Below are positions 50,411 to 62,094 of a DNA stretch of 64,000 nt, in pieces; position 1 is the stretch's first letter, and the number at the start of each line of letters is the position of its first letter. The notes under the pieces were generated by a model. That model had not been told where the DNA came from. It did not search any database and saw nothing but the letters and a program-made list of their open reading frames with translations. The position numbers and the translations under genes were made by a program. The stretch spans positions 367,501-431,500 of the forward strand of contig JAKOGI010000140.1 in assembly GCA_029747015.1 (NCBI GenBank). The letters are read 5' to 3'. Source of the DNA: Carnegiea gigantea (lineage: Eukaryota > Streptophyta > Magnoliopsida > Caryophyllales > Cactaceae).

Positions 50411-50935
50411 TGAAAAGTCATTTGAAGAATCACTTGTGAAATGGTTTACCGTAAGGCTTTTGAGGCCTAGAACGAAAACCCACAAGCCTAAAAATGGTAT
50501 GAAAAGTTGAGGAACCACTTGCAAAACGGTTTGCCGCTAGGCCTTTTGGTGCCTAGAACGGAAACCTACACGCTTGAAAGTGGTATGAAAACTTGAAGAA
50601 CCACTAACGAAATGGTTTGCCGCTAGGCCTTTGATGCCTAGAACAGAAACCTACACAACTGAAAGTGGTATGAAGACTTGAAGAGCCACTTGTGAAATGG
50701 TTCGCCCCTAGGCATCTGGTGCCTGGAACGGAAATCTATACACTTGAAAGTGGTATGAATACTTGAAGAACCACTTGCGAAATGGTTCGCCGCTAGGCCT
50801 TTGGTGCCTATAACGGAAACCTACATGCTTAAAAGTGGTATGAAGACTTGAAGAACCACTTGCAAAATGGTATACCGCTAGGCCTTTGGTGTCTAGAACG
50901 GAAACCTACACACCTGAAAGTGGTACGAGTGACGA
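50411..50935 (+). repeat. Tandem array of six about 85-bp nested-hairpin units, copy B
   Basis: Typical unit: GAACCACTTGCGAAATGG, then TTCGCCGCTAGGCCTTTGG, then TGCCTAGAACGGAAACC, then ACACTTGAAAGTGGTATGA. CTAGGC and GCCTAG form an inner stem with a 7-base loop. CCACTT and AAGTGG form an outer stem. The first unit is diverged. The array lies about 160 bp before the PMD start codon, separated by a probable intron that ends TTTTCAG at about 51075-51081. Confidence 0.88.
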
Positions 50936-51091
50936 GGAGTAGTTGGGTGGCTGAAAACCAATATTTTGAATTATTTTCCTTCCTTCTCCCTTCTTTAGTA
51001 TTTGTTTTGCCTAAACACCGTTTTGTTTGTTGATTTCCTTCCTGAAAAAGAAACTGACTTTGTGTTTTCTTCTATTTTCAGGTGATTTATA

Positions 51092-54048
51092 ATGGTGGAT
51101 TTTAAAGAATTTCAGCATGACGGTCAACGTTTTCTTTCCGTCGTGGATAAGGAGGATGACAAACCCCAGTCAGGGAGTTGCTTCCAGGTCTACCGTTCTT
51201 TGAGAAGGCCGAAGGCCAATCAGGCGCCTGCTATAGAGCCATCATTTTTTCCTCCTAAGTTTTGCATCTGAGTGGAAAAGGATGTGGAGGATGATTCAGT
51301 TGGGTACTTCATGTAGAGCTTGTATCACGACAAGTCCCATTTACTCACCGAATTTCCTATGCGCGAGCGCCACATTATATCCGGGCAGTCCAGATTGGGC
51401 TCGACCATCTTCTTTATGGAGATGTTGGCTACATTCCCTTGTACTGGGAATGGATAAAGTACATGCTCTCTTGTTTTGAGGTACGCATGTGGAAATGTGC
51501 TTATACCAGGCGGTGTATACCTTGCTTTACTCCTTCAACCACAACATGTATGTGTTTCGCGCCTTTTGTAAAAGTTGGTGTCCTACCGCCAACACTATTC
51601 ACACCATATCTAAAGAGATGTTCATCTCCCTATGGGACTTGCAGAGACTTGGCGGTCTCCCAATCAGCGGCAAGATTTATGATGCGACTATCCCCAACAT
51701 CCAAGCTTTTGAGTATCGAGACAAGCAGAATTCGAAAACTATCACATCTTCTTGCAAATTTCTGTTTACTGCTTTTAAAAGCTTAGAAAAAATGGCCATC
51801 TACAAGAAGGGCGTCAGTGCTAAAGCTTGGATTGATTTCTAGTGTAAGAAGAAGCTTATCCATAACTCGTCAATACGGTGTCGTCGCCGTAGCTCGACTC
51901 CTACGAGGACGTAAAATCTTAGTGGCCAGATTCAGCCTCAAGATCTTTGTTGGAGTCGTGATGAGTTGGACGTCTTCAGAAGCCAGGGGGTTCCTAAGGA
52001 GAAGAGGGAGAGCACATATCTTGCCGCAGTCTTATCATCTTGGCTGTATGCTTTTGTACTTCCCGAGACTGGGGAGAAGTTCATTCACTCGGACACTTTT
52101 GAGGTCGTCATCTTGATGGCATCTGACACCATTTTCAGTCTGGCAACCCCTGTGCTAGTAAGCATCTACCGTGGCCTTAATGGGATTACTAAGGCTACGA
52201 AGCCTTCTCATTCACAGTTATTCTTTCCCTGTCACTACCTTCATGGATGACTTGCCAATAATTTCAAGACTGACCATGTACTGCAGCCTCTCCCTCCAGG
52301 TCCTTTGATGGTGCACTACTCCAGGTCACAAATGATACGCAACAACATCAGGGATGCTCGCGAGCTTATACATGGGGGAAAAGTCTCTGAACTGGGATGC
52401 CTAATGTTAGGAAGAAACCAATCAGAGATCCTTATCAACGATGGAGATTTGGATGAGGATAAGTCAAGCTACCTGATCTCTCTCTGAGATGGTTTCTTTC
52501 CTATTTGCCGGGGTGCCACCTTCTATGTCGAACCCTACAGCCCACATCGGTTCAGCAGGCAATTTTGGTTCTGTCAGGGGATTCCCAGAGTGCTTCTCGA
52601 GGATCCTCACACCCGGGTAGTGTCATATGATGATGCCTTTCTATAATGAAAGTGGCTCCTATTCTTGGGGACTATATCTCAGGGCGTTGTTCCTTGTCGT
52701 TCTTTGACATTAAGTCAATATGTCTCCTCAACTTATAAGATTTGGTGGTCTAAAGTGACCATTAATAACCTTCGATGTAATGCTTCTATCCTATTGAAGA
52801 GTACGGAAGCAAATTCGTCCAAACAAGTCAAGGATGCAGAGCCGGGCTCATCGAAGAAGGCCAACGGGAAGAAAGGAAAGGATCCTGTGGCAGATTTAGA
52901 TGCTGAGGGATCGGAGTCTAGTGATAATGCTTATGGGTCCCCGATAGTTCACCTCCCTAATAGAAAGCGAGGTCTGGCGAGGGTTAGTGATAGCGAGTCA
53001 GAGTCTGAGACGAACTTCATACATGGGGGACAAAAGGCGCGAGACTGTGACCCGCGGAGATGCTAGAGTCAACCTTATAGATGACTTTTTTGATGACGTC
53101 CAGAGCTGTTCAGACGATTCAGCTAGTCTTGAGGATGTATGCTCCCTTCCTTCACCTTTTTATTATCATCTTCTTTTGCCTTGTTTCTTTGGCTTTTGAT
53201 TAGTACGGAATGATGCCACACTTATTTTGTTTAACCCCTCTTTTTTTCCAGATTGGGGAGTTTGACCTAGCACAAGAGGCTACACCCATTGTTGACGAGC
53301 AGTTACTCGAGGATGTTATTCGTGCAGCTAGATCATCTGCACCTAAGGCAACCCCAGGCATGGGCAAAGATATTGCAATAGTGAGGAGGCAAACATCACA
53401 TCACAAGGTTGCGAGTTCAACTTCTAGAGGAACAGATGCCCTGTATGCATCAGCTACCCAGAGCCAGTATTCATTTGATGGACCAAACGCTTTTGAGGTA
53501 GCCATGAGGGGGTTACTCTCTGCTACTGCTGATGTTGGCACCCCTGGGGGTTTGAAAGGAATACCCTTTTGTGTTGCTGCTCTCTCTACTACTTCTTTTT
53601 GCCCTAGACCTGGCTTCCAAAGTATCTTCACCGCTGCCACAGGAGTGATGGGGTCCGAGGACTTGATTAGTTTGAAAAATGCAAAATTTGATAAGTAGAG
53701 GGAAGACTTCAAAGAGCCCCAATGATTTACAAGGAGATTGAGCGGCTTTGTAGAGACCTAACCCTTTTGACGAAGAAGGTGGAGGATTATGGGAGTGTTG
53801 TATCGGCTTTCTTATCATTAAAGAAAGCAACTCCCACGTGCCACCACCCTAATGACGTGGCGAAAGAGAAGATCTTGCGCACTGAGCAGGTCGATCTTGC
53901 GCCCTCACGCCTTTTCATGGTCCACGCAGATCTTAGTGCCTCAACGGAGAAACTCAAAGGACTGGAGCAGAAGATTGTTAATTTGGAGGAAGCGCTTCGC
54001 CTTGCTCGGGGAGAGGAGCGTCAACTTAAGAGCGACATCCAGGTCTAA
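51092..54048 (+). pseudogene. Plant mobile domain (PMD) protein, antisense gene inside gypsy copy B, broken
   Basis: ATG 51092 begins a frame that, with interruptions, reads as a PMD (aminotransferase-like plant mobile domain) protein. Signatures are ESLYHDKSH-like coding at about 51315-51345, the FISLWDLQRLGGLPISGKIYD core at about 51619-51681, a conserved SSWLYAFVLPETGEKF block (about 52038-52085) and an RFSRQFWFCQG block (about 52549-52583). The C-terminal part (53240-54048) is low-complexity, then coiled-coil-like. PMD genes occur both as host genes (MAIN/MAIL) and inside retrotransposons; the function in elements is unknown. Lesions include TGA 51269-51271, TAG 51314-51316, a frameshift near 51405-51440, TAG 51840-51842 and several later stops. 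A plus-strand intron with GT...CAG borders may lie at about 53140-53250. Convergent with the integrase. Confidence 0.82.
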
Positions 54049-54483
54049 TCTTCCCTACTAGAAGGCTGCCGAGAAGGAAGTTGATGTGAGATCCAAACCT
54101 CTTATTGACCTTGAGATGGTGCCCACTCTCTCGTCTGATGATGCAAAGTAGTTAGAGAGGCATGAGCAAGTCATGCTACCACTGCAATCCTCACTCAACC
54201 TTGATACTTGGATGGACACCAACTGATGCATCACTTAGCTTGTTTTGTTCTTCTTCTTCCTTTTTTTTTTTTTTGGTAATTAGCACTTGTGATGAACTTT
54301 GTGTCCTCCTTCCTATGAAATTTAGTTGCCCCTTGCTATCCCCTTTTATTATCTTTGACTGTACTTGGTGATTTGTTTACCAAGCTACCTATGTATTTAT
54401 GGAAACATTGCAATTTTCAATAAGATTAAGTTATCACGTAGTTCAACAAAGTATATTTTTTTAATATTTATTTTGCCGTGCAT

Positions 54484-54640
54484 AGTTTATACTCTTGCGA
54501 GCCAAGAGTAGTACAATGATTTTTTTGTTTGAGTTTATATTTGCCGTTCACAATTTATACTCTTGCGGCCCAGGAGTATTACAAAGGAACTTAACTTGAA
54601 AGAACGAGCAGTTTAGGCTCTTACTTAGGAGCTTTACAAC
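54484..54640. repeat. Convergent-end repeats, copy B (three units)
   Basis: TTTATACTCTTGCG...GAGTA occurs twice (54486, 54550) and TTTAGGCTCTTACTTAGGAGC once (54612). The second unit pairs ATACTC with GAGTAT perfectly. It sits between the PMD 3' end and the integrase end, where both transcripts would need to terminate. Ten units occur in copy A. Confidence 0.7.
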
Positions 54641-55850
54641 ATCTTAGTTCAAGATAATAGCACTTCAAAAACTTGCCATTTAAGGGTTCTACCCAAACCC
54701 CTTGTCCATCTACTATCTTGTAGGTACCATTTAAGTACACCTCACAGACAACATAAGGTCCTTCCCATTTCGGAGCGAATTTGCTTCCTATCTTGTGGGT
54801 TATGATGATTGGCATCTTCAGTGCAAGCACCTGATCCCCAACTTGGAACGAGCGCGGTCGAATCTTTTTGTTGAACGCTCTTCATAGACGAGTTTGATAG
54901 CATTCTAGCTTCTGTTGTACTTGAAGTCTTCTCTCATCAAGGGCCTCCAGCTCAGCTAAGCGAAACTTGTGATTTTCGCCTTCTGTCAAACCTTCCTGTA
55001 TGGCGATGCAGAGTGATGGGATTTAGAGCTCCAATGGTAGAACGGCTTCAACTTCATACACCAAAGCGAAGGGGGTCGGCTGTGTTGGCATCTTGTATGT
55101 GGTTCGGTATGGCCAAAGAGCCTCCCCTAGTCTTTCATACCAATAATGCTTAGACTTTCAGACAACTTTTTTGAGTAAGTTGCAAAGTGTTTGGTTAAAG
55201 GCTTATGTCAGGCTGTTTGCAGGGGCATTGTACATGGAAGACTTGTATTGGGCAAACTTAAACTTCTCGTACAGGCTGGTCATCAGGCTGTTGACGAAGG
55301 GCTTACCATTATCGGTGATAATGTACCTCGGCATGTCATATTGATAGATAATGTGTGTCCTTATGAAGTCGACCATATTTTCTTTTTTGACCTCCCTTAG
55401 TGGAAAAGTGGTAGCTAAGATATAGGAGTGACCAGCAGACGATTTAGGCGTGATCGGTTCAACGACATCAAGCCTCCATGCCTCAAAAGGCCAAGATGCA
55501 ACCATTGTGTGGAGAGGTTCTGGAGGTTGACGTATAAAGTTGGCATGGAACTGGCAAGCATCGCACCTCTTTGCATAATTTATACAATCTTGTACCATAA
55601 TGGGCCCAGTAGCAACCCATCTTCTTAATGCGATTATGTAGCCTAGGCCCTGACTGGTGTGCTCCACATACACCTGAATGAGCTTCCATATTGCTTGCTT
55701 CGTTTCTTCCATATCCAAGCATCGTAACCAAAGGCCAAGAAAAGAACGTCAATAGAGCGTTCCGTTGTAGCAAACAAAGCTCGGAGCTCTCTGTTGTATT
55801 TCCGTCTTATACCTTGGGTCACTAAGAAGTTTTTCATACTCTAAGTACTC
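54621..55850 (-). pseudogene. Gypsy integrase, copy B, broken
   Basis: The frame 55718-55203 holds the end of the HHCC zinc domain (CDACQFHA), the first catalytic aspartate in WRLDVVEPI and the second in ITDNGKPF. The C-terminal strand domain is at 54830-54621 (GSKFAPKWEGPYVV). Integrase inserts the cDNA into the host genome. The stretch 55200-54830, which should hold the catalytic glutamate, is out of frame and interrupted, and further stops separate the pieces. It ends next to the convergent repeats. Confidence 0.88.
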
Positions 55851-55966
55851 AATTATATGTTGAAGCCAGTCTTTTGCATCTATTTCAAGAACACAAATCA
55901 TGTTGATGTCTTCCTCTGAGTTTTTATCATCGGGCGGAACAACCCAGCAGCTACATACTGGAATGG

Positions 55967-56976
55967 TCATTCCTTCTTCTGCCCCAGTGTCAAAGTGGCT
56001 GCGAGGCTTGCAAGTGCGTCAGCCATCTTGTTGGCACTCCTTAGCATATGCTCTAATTTGACTATGTCCAACTTGTTCAGCAGTCGTAATGCATGCTTGT
56101 GATATGAGACAAGGTCTTCTTTCTTAGCCTCGTACTCATCAAGTAGTTGATTGATGACCAACTGCGAGTTATCATATATGTTAAGGTCTCTAATCCCCAT
56201 CTCAATAGCCATTTGAAGATCTAAGTTGAGTGCTTAGTACTCTACCACATTGTTAGAGCATAACTGTGTAAGCACAAATGAATATGGGAGAATGTGCTTT
56301 TCGGGGGAGACGAAAACCACTCCTACACCAGTGCAATCTCGCCTTGCTGCTCCATCAAAATACATTTCTTAGGGAGGGAGGATATCGATGAAGAACACAT
56401 CTTCCCCTGACAAATCATCATTTAGCTCCCAACTATCAGGAATTGGATGATCTACTAAGAAATCTGCCAATATTTGCCCTTTAACTGCTCTTTGTGATAC
56501 GTAGATAAGGTTGTACTGCTTTAAGATTACAGCTCATTTTGTCAGTCGTCTATTTAAGATTGGCCTAGATAAGATGTACTTGATGGGATCAGCTTTGGAG
56601 ATCACTTACACTGTATAGGCCTGCATGTAATGTCTGAGTTTCTGAATAGCAAAGATGAGCTACAAGCACATCTTTTCAATGGGGAGTACTTCAATTCAGC
56701 ATCGACCAACGTACACCTCAAGAAGTACATGGGGACTTCTTTTCCTTCCTCATTTTGCTGTACACATAATGCTCCTAAGGGTTTTTTCTGAGTTGCAATA
56801 TACAGTCTGAGAGGCTTGCCAAGGATGGGTGCCACCAACACCAGAGGATGGGATAAATACTCCTTTATTTTCTTGAAAGTCGTACGATATGATTCGTTCC
56901 ACTTAAACGATGCACCCTTTTTCATAAGGTGGCTGAAGGGATGGCAAAATTCTGCAAGATTCTTAGGCTCAAGCAT
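55967..56976 (-). pseudogene. Gypsy RT thumb/RNase H and additional RNase-H-like domain, copy B
   Basis: 56976-56602 carries the RT connection and the start of RNase H (GKPLRLYIATQKKPLGALCVQQ). 56212-55967 encodes an RNase-H-like domain of a second type (MGIRDLNIYDNSQLVINQL, then ADALASLAATL). Two RNase-H-like regions are a mark of the Tat group of plant gypsy elements. They would remove RNA during cDNA synthesis. Several stops and a shifted segment at about 56215-56600 disable them. Confidence 0.8.
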
Positions 56977-56999
56977 CTCTTGGGTTGCATTGATCTTTG

Positions 57000-57751
57000 A
57001 TTGGTGAATCTCGATCCCTCTGTGATGAACAATGAAACCTAAGAACTTTTTAGAGGTGACACCAAACGCTTATTTGAGTGGATTCATCTTCAATTGACAT
57101 CCCTATTTTGTGGAGCATATCGTCAAAAATTATTTGCATTGCCCTTAGGTAAGTTGCTCATGCAATCTTAAGTCCGAAGAGCATCACCTTGTTGCAAAAA
57201 ATGCCTTCAGGTATGCGGAAGGCTGTGGCCTCTTGATCTTCTGACGGCATCAGAATCTGATTGCATCCTACGGTATAATCCATGAATAATAACGCTTCAT
57301 GCCATGTAATTGAGTCGATCATGAGTTCTGTGACAAACAACGGAAAATCATCTTTTAGACAAGCGTCGTTGAGATTCCGGAAGTCCACGTAAATATAAAG
57401 TTGTCCATTTTTCTTCCTGACAAGCACAATATTTGCGATCCATGTTGGGTGCTTGACCTCGCGAATGAATCCCGCTTCTATGAGTTTGTTGACCTCTTTT
57501 TCAATTTCCGGCACTAACTCTAGGTGAAAACGTCACTGAGGTTGCTTTTTAGGCAAAATACCCCTTTTGATAGATAGGCGGAAGACTGCGACCTTTGGAT
57601 CCAACCCGGACATTTCTTTATAGCTCCAGGCAAACGTGTCCTTATACTTCGACAGGAGTTCCAAGTACTTCTTTTCCTCTTCGAGTGTAAGTGATAAGCT
57701 TACGCAGATAGGACGAGGCTCTTCAATGGTTTCAAGATTCAACTCTTTCAA
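57000..57751 (-). pseudogene. Gypsy reverse transcriptase, copy B, active site missing
   Basis: 57751-57533 is the typical lead-in (YKDTFAWSYKEMSGLDPKV). 57514-57158 holds RT fingers and palm (KKNGQLYIYVDFRNLNDAC, then SEDQEATAFRIPEGIFCNKVM). After an FDDMLHK block at about 57109-57130 the reading jumps to the later LKMNPLK-type segment, so the portion that should contain the catalytic YxDD motif seems deleted. Stops and frame changes add to this. It could not make cDNA. Confidence 0.85.
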
Positions 57752-57942
57752 CTCATCAATAGTAGCCTGCCCCCAATCTTCGAAAGTCTGAGGAGTTTCT
57801 GCCAGCTCTATCTCTGAGTCTCAGTTATCACATTCATGGACTGTGATATGATTAGAAGAAATAACTTCTTCTTTCTCTACTTCCTTGTTAGAGTTAGAGT
57901 TCTTTTGTTGACCTATGAAGACCATAGTATGCCTTTTTACTC

Positions 57943-59301
57943 TTAATGAAAAAAAAAATCAGCTTTCCACATATAATATCTGATAATCGACTTTATTATT
58001 GAACCGTCTGTCTTAACATCCAAGATGGAGAAATACTTCATATGAGAAGGGATAGAGCTCTGAATTTCATTTATCACTCCCAAGTGGCTAAACGCAGAAC
58101 TTTTCTCCTGCTGAAGCCGTGAGCTTGAAGACTTTTTACCAGTTTTGATTCTGGCAAAAACTGAACGCTTTGACTGAGGAACATCTTTGACCCTGTTGAA
58201 ATCAAAGATTTTGCAGTCTTTTTCCTTCCCTATATGGGCGAATACTAATGGACATGGACGATTGTAGCCTATCAAACATAGAAGGCTTTGGGTTAGGTGA
58301 AACACTTTCATCTTCACTCTCATCTACCTCTTCAGTTGAGATGTGTTAAATCACCAACTTCTTGTCCTTTCGTCGCCGAGAGATTCTGACTTCCTGCGGT
58401 GGTGTAAAACCCAGTCCAACTTTAGAGACGCCTACTGAACCAACCTATTCTTGAATCTTTCCCTGAGTTTCAGTAACTCCGTGAGGCTTGACTTCGACTA
58501 TCTTTCCTAAGGTAACTGGATTTTGAAAGTCATAACAAGCCCTCTCTATAAGCCTGTATGTGTTGGGATCAAATCTCTCTTTAGTTCGCGCACTTGGCAA
58601 GACATCCCCTTCTTTAGGAGAAACGACAAACCTCGATAGAGGGGGCCTACTCACCTTAACTTGCCACATCTGAAAGGTTGGAATTGTTACACTTCCTTTT
58701 AGGGTGGTTATACTAGCTCAATCATCCTTAGTAGCTTTGATCTCGATGCTATTGCTTGTGCACTCGCTAAATGGCGATTCGCCCTCTTTGCGGCGAGACT
58801 TAGGTATGTACCTTCAAATTGGTGGCATTGATCCTGTTGAAGCAGTAGCTGGTTTAGCAATATGTTCAATAAGGGAAGTGGTGTTGCCTTGCTTACTTGC
58901 TTTTTTCTCAAGTTGTTGCATAGGAACATTATCTTTTCTTGCTTGAGGGGCATTCTTTGTGCCACCTTTGCTTGTGGAAGAAATGGTTGACGGCATAATT
59001 TCCTTAGGTGCAGCACCTTCTTCGAAGAATCTCGTGTCTGCAAAATGAGACTCAGCTTTAATGAATGGCTTGACATCCCCATTTATTTTCTTCTCTCTAT
59101 CTTGATAGTATTTAAGGCACTGGTATAAAGTGAAAGCCACAATCTCATGTTCATGAAGCCATGACGCCCAAGCGATAACCTGTAGGAAGTCTTAGCGTCG
59201 ATTACATGGAAGATTGAGGATGTTGACAAATCTTCCATTATCAGTTCAATGCGAATCATGTCGATTGCACGCTGGCCCTCGAGGTTGAAGCCTTGACTCA
59301 T
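57943..59301 (-). pseudogene. Gypsy protease end and linker, copy B, broken
   Basis: 59301-59083 matches the C-terminal half of a retropepsin (IMEDLSTSSIFHVIDAKTSY followed by LSLGRHGF in place of the usual LLGRPW). The catalytic DTG/DSG motif is not seen. 59140-58814, 58669-58445 and 58323-57943 are the linker, with phrases FDPNTYRLIERACYDF and VFARIKTGKKSSSS. Copy A retains the linker but not the protease. Frame changes occur at each junction. Confidence 0.78.
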
Positions 59302-59419
59302 CGTTCGGCTCCAAACTTTCGAATTGAATTGTAATTAATTTCTCTTCACGGGAGGAAATCAATTCAGTATTTACTCTACCATGAGGTCGAGTATGCTTTT
59401 ACTTCCAGGGCGATGAAGA

Positions 59420-61167
59420 ACACTCCAATTGAGTGGAAATATGATTTGTCTCGACAATGTCATCTAAGTCTAATATTATTTTCCCATTCCTGACAAGCTG
59501 CATAATACGCTTCTTGAGCGTAATGCGTTTCTCAAGAGGGAGACTAACGACCCTGTGGTACCGACAATATTTTGGGTCGGCAACCCTTCCAGCTTCTTCG
59601 GGGTGTTTTTACTCTGGAAGCTCGATAACCCCATTTTCAAGAAGATCATCGAGCATTCCTGATAAGTCTGAGTCGGAAAATGGATACTTCTTCTCCTGCA
59701 GCTCCTTCAACGTTGGACGCTTCTTTGTCGCATCCTTGAGTGGTGAACTCTTCTTGTCCTCTAATTTGGGCTTTCCTGTAATTCGCATTGGCTGACTTGT
59801 GGACGTGGACATCACTTCTTTAGTCGTGTTCTTGGAGAACTGAACAATCTTCTTGAATTCAACCTTGTCCTTCTTTGAGTCGACAGGATAGAAGGAGTTT
59901 CCATGGTTGCTAGCTATCGTCACCTCTATATCGTGTGCTTTAGTTGCCAATTCTTGGAAGGTCTTAGGTTTGCTCATTTGTAGGACGTACAGTGAGTCCC
60001 AATGCATGCCTTGGATGCACATTTCAAAGGCAGAAGCTTTAGACAGCTGATCTTTGCACTCAAGGCTTAGTGCGTACCAGCGGTTGATGTAGTCCAGAAA
60101 TGGCTCATCTTTCCACTGTTTTGCATTCGTCAACTCAGTCATGCTGACAGTGCATTGAGTACGGTAGAACTTGTTGAGGAACTCATGTTCTATTTGTTCC
60201 CAACTGTCGATGGACTTAGACTCTAAGTCGGTATGCTAGTTATAGGCAATACCTTTCAATGTCCAGACGAACTGCTTCACCATGAGGTCGCTGTCAGTTC
60301 CAGCGTTGTTGTATGTCTTAATGAAGTGTGTGACATGCTGTTTTGGGTTACCTTTCTCATCAAACTATTTGAATTTAGGGGGATGGTAACCGTGGGGCAT
60401 GCGGAGAACATCAACTCTCTTGGTGTAAGGCTTGGTGTACAGGTGAGTTCTACGGGAACCTTCGCCTAGCAACGCCTTAACAGCATTTATTATCAAATCT
60501 TAGATTTGCTCAATAGTCATTAATCCAGAGGACTTGACATTTTTAGACGTACTCCTTTCTTTGGTTGCTTCTTATTGGCAGAAGCCTCAGTGTGGACTAA
60601 CACTTTTCCCGAGTCCTCACTCTCTGAGTCCTTTGAAGAAGATTGAGCTGACCGTTTTTCTAACTTCCTAGTCAGCTTAGCAATCTTTTTTTCTTGAAAC
60701 TTGATGTAGGCTTCCTTTTCTGCACTCTCCCTAGTGAGTTTTTCTAGGATGACTTTCATATTAGCCATCTCCTCTTCTAGAGTGGTTGTGTCTGTCATCA
60801 TGGATGACATGACAACAGTTTTGGAAGATTCATCTTCAATATCTGACATGCGCGCCTCCTTTGGTGAAGTCTAAGAAGAGCTGCTGTTGTAGTAGTCTTC
60901 AACCCCGCAGACTAGAGATTGAAGTTGAGAGTTTCGAATTTCATCCATCTAAAATGATGCCTTTTGTTGCGTCTTTGAGTCTTGGAGTTTGGAAGGGGGT
61001 GGCGTAGTTTGCCTAGCAGCAGTCGGTGCAGTAGCTTTCACCATACTCCTGGTCCTCATTGTGTGAGCATGCCTGCTAGAAGTGACGCTTGCTTCACAAG
61101 ACCTACGAGAGAGAGATCCTGTGTTCTTCTTCTTCGAAGCTTGCGCGGTAACGTTCTTCGTGGCCAT
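59420..61167 (-). pseudogene. Gypsy gag, copy B, broken
   Basis: Begins with a basic N-terminal piece (61167-60949), then a coiled-coil-like piece (60849-60520, LEEEMANMKVILEKLTRES). The capsid-like gag domain follows (about 60250-59609): KQWKDEPFLDYINRWYALS, EMCIQGMHWD and FQELATKAHDI. The end (about 59600-59420) has the CRYHRVVSLPLEKR-like zinc-knuckle region. Stops separate all parts. Gag would form the virus-like particle. Copy A retains the equivalent of 60240-59460. Confidence 0.85.
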
Positions 61168-61242
61168 GTCTTCTTTGAAGATGAAACTTTTGAGATGTGA
61201 AAGTCTTGATCTTTAGGCGAAAGAGATGAGAGGTAGAGATAT

Positions 61243-61263
61243 CCCACCGAGCATGCCAAATTT
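61243..61263 (-). other. Primer binding site region of gypsy copy B
   Basis: Directly inside the 5' LTR, the minus strand reads AATTTGGCATGCTCGGTGGGA. This resembles the TTTGGCGACTCNNCTGGGGA sequence found next to Tat-type LTRs. The matching tRNA is not determined here. Confidence 0.5.
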
Positions 61264-61975
61264 GTGAACACAAATTTCAAGTATAAAATGAATTAGACAG
61301 GAATTTAGATACAAGATTGAATTTTTGTATTGATTTGAATGTATGGGTACAATTTCTATGAATATAATATGTATGATCCTCTGATTCTATCTCCTTTTGG
61401 ATGGATTTTTCCACCCCTAAATCAAGGTGGATAGGGTCCTATTTATGGGCAAGCTTCCCCCTCCCCCTTGAAAGTCAAGATGGGCTTTGACTTGGTTTTT
61501 GAAGGCCTTATATTGGACGGCTTTGACTTAAGAGTAATTTGCTTTGACTTTGACTTTGACTTGGGAGTCTTCTGAACTTGGGCCGAGCATTGACTTGGAA
61601 GTTGCCTCGAGTTTTGACCGGATGTTAACTCGAGAGCCGTTTGACATTTGACGTGGGAGTCGATTAAGGCCTTGACCTTTGACTTGGTAATCAACTTAGA
61701 CTTTGACCTGGTTTCGACCGCGCCTTGACTTGGGCGTTGTTCGGGTTTTAGGTCGTGACTTGACTTGGTAGTCGTCTTGAGCCTCGATTTGGGCTTTGAC
61801 TTGAGTTTTAACTGAGTCGTGACTTGGAAGTTATTTGAACTTCATCTTGCACTTGTGAGTCTTTTGGACCTGACTTGTGGATTTTTTGGGCCTGAGTTAA
61901 ACTAATTAAAAAGGTTGACTCAGTTAATTAATTTGATTTTATTTTGGTACGGCACATATAAAATTTTTAATTAAG
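61264..61975 (-). repeat. 5' LTR of gypsy copy B
   Basis: The end nearest gag reads TGTGAACACAAATTTC on the plus strand, matching the outer end of the 3' LTR. TTGAC motifs cluster at about 61485-61925. The outer limit is placed near the GGTACGGCACA block (61950-61960) and is uncertain by about 15 bp. A CTATTTATGGGC-like TATA region at 61438-61449 is shared with the other LTRs. Confidence 0.8.
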
Positions 61976-62094
61976 GTAGATCAAGCACAATGATGAGGCA
62001 GAAAGGTTAGCGGGAAACTACTGGGAGTAAAAGAATTATCCAAAGCATGTAAGCAATTATATAAACTCAACTAAATAATCTAAGCAGAATATTT

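Larger units (their letters stand above)
47583..61975 (-). mobile_element. Large Ty3/gypsy (Tat/Gret1-like) retrotransposon copy B with an antisense gene
   Basis: The element is about 14.4 kb. On the minus strand the order is 5' LTR (61975-61264), primer site, gag, protease, linker, RT, RNase H plus an additional RNase-H-like domain, and integrase. On the plus strand, between integrase and the 3' LTR (48340-47583), lies a PMD gene with its own leader and repeat array. All frames carry stops and shifts. The two LTRs differ by many substitutions and indels, so the insertion is old. A 5-bp target duplication could not be confirmed. Confidence 0.88.

Noticed and set aside
52987..53199. Separate small gene downstream of the PMD core
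   Set aside because: An alternate frame of the PMD C-terminal region; better explained as part of that broken gene and its probable intron.
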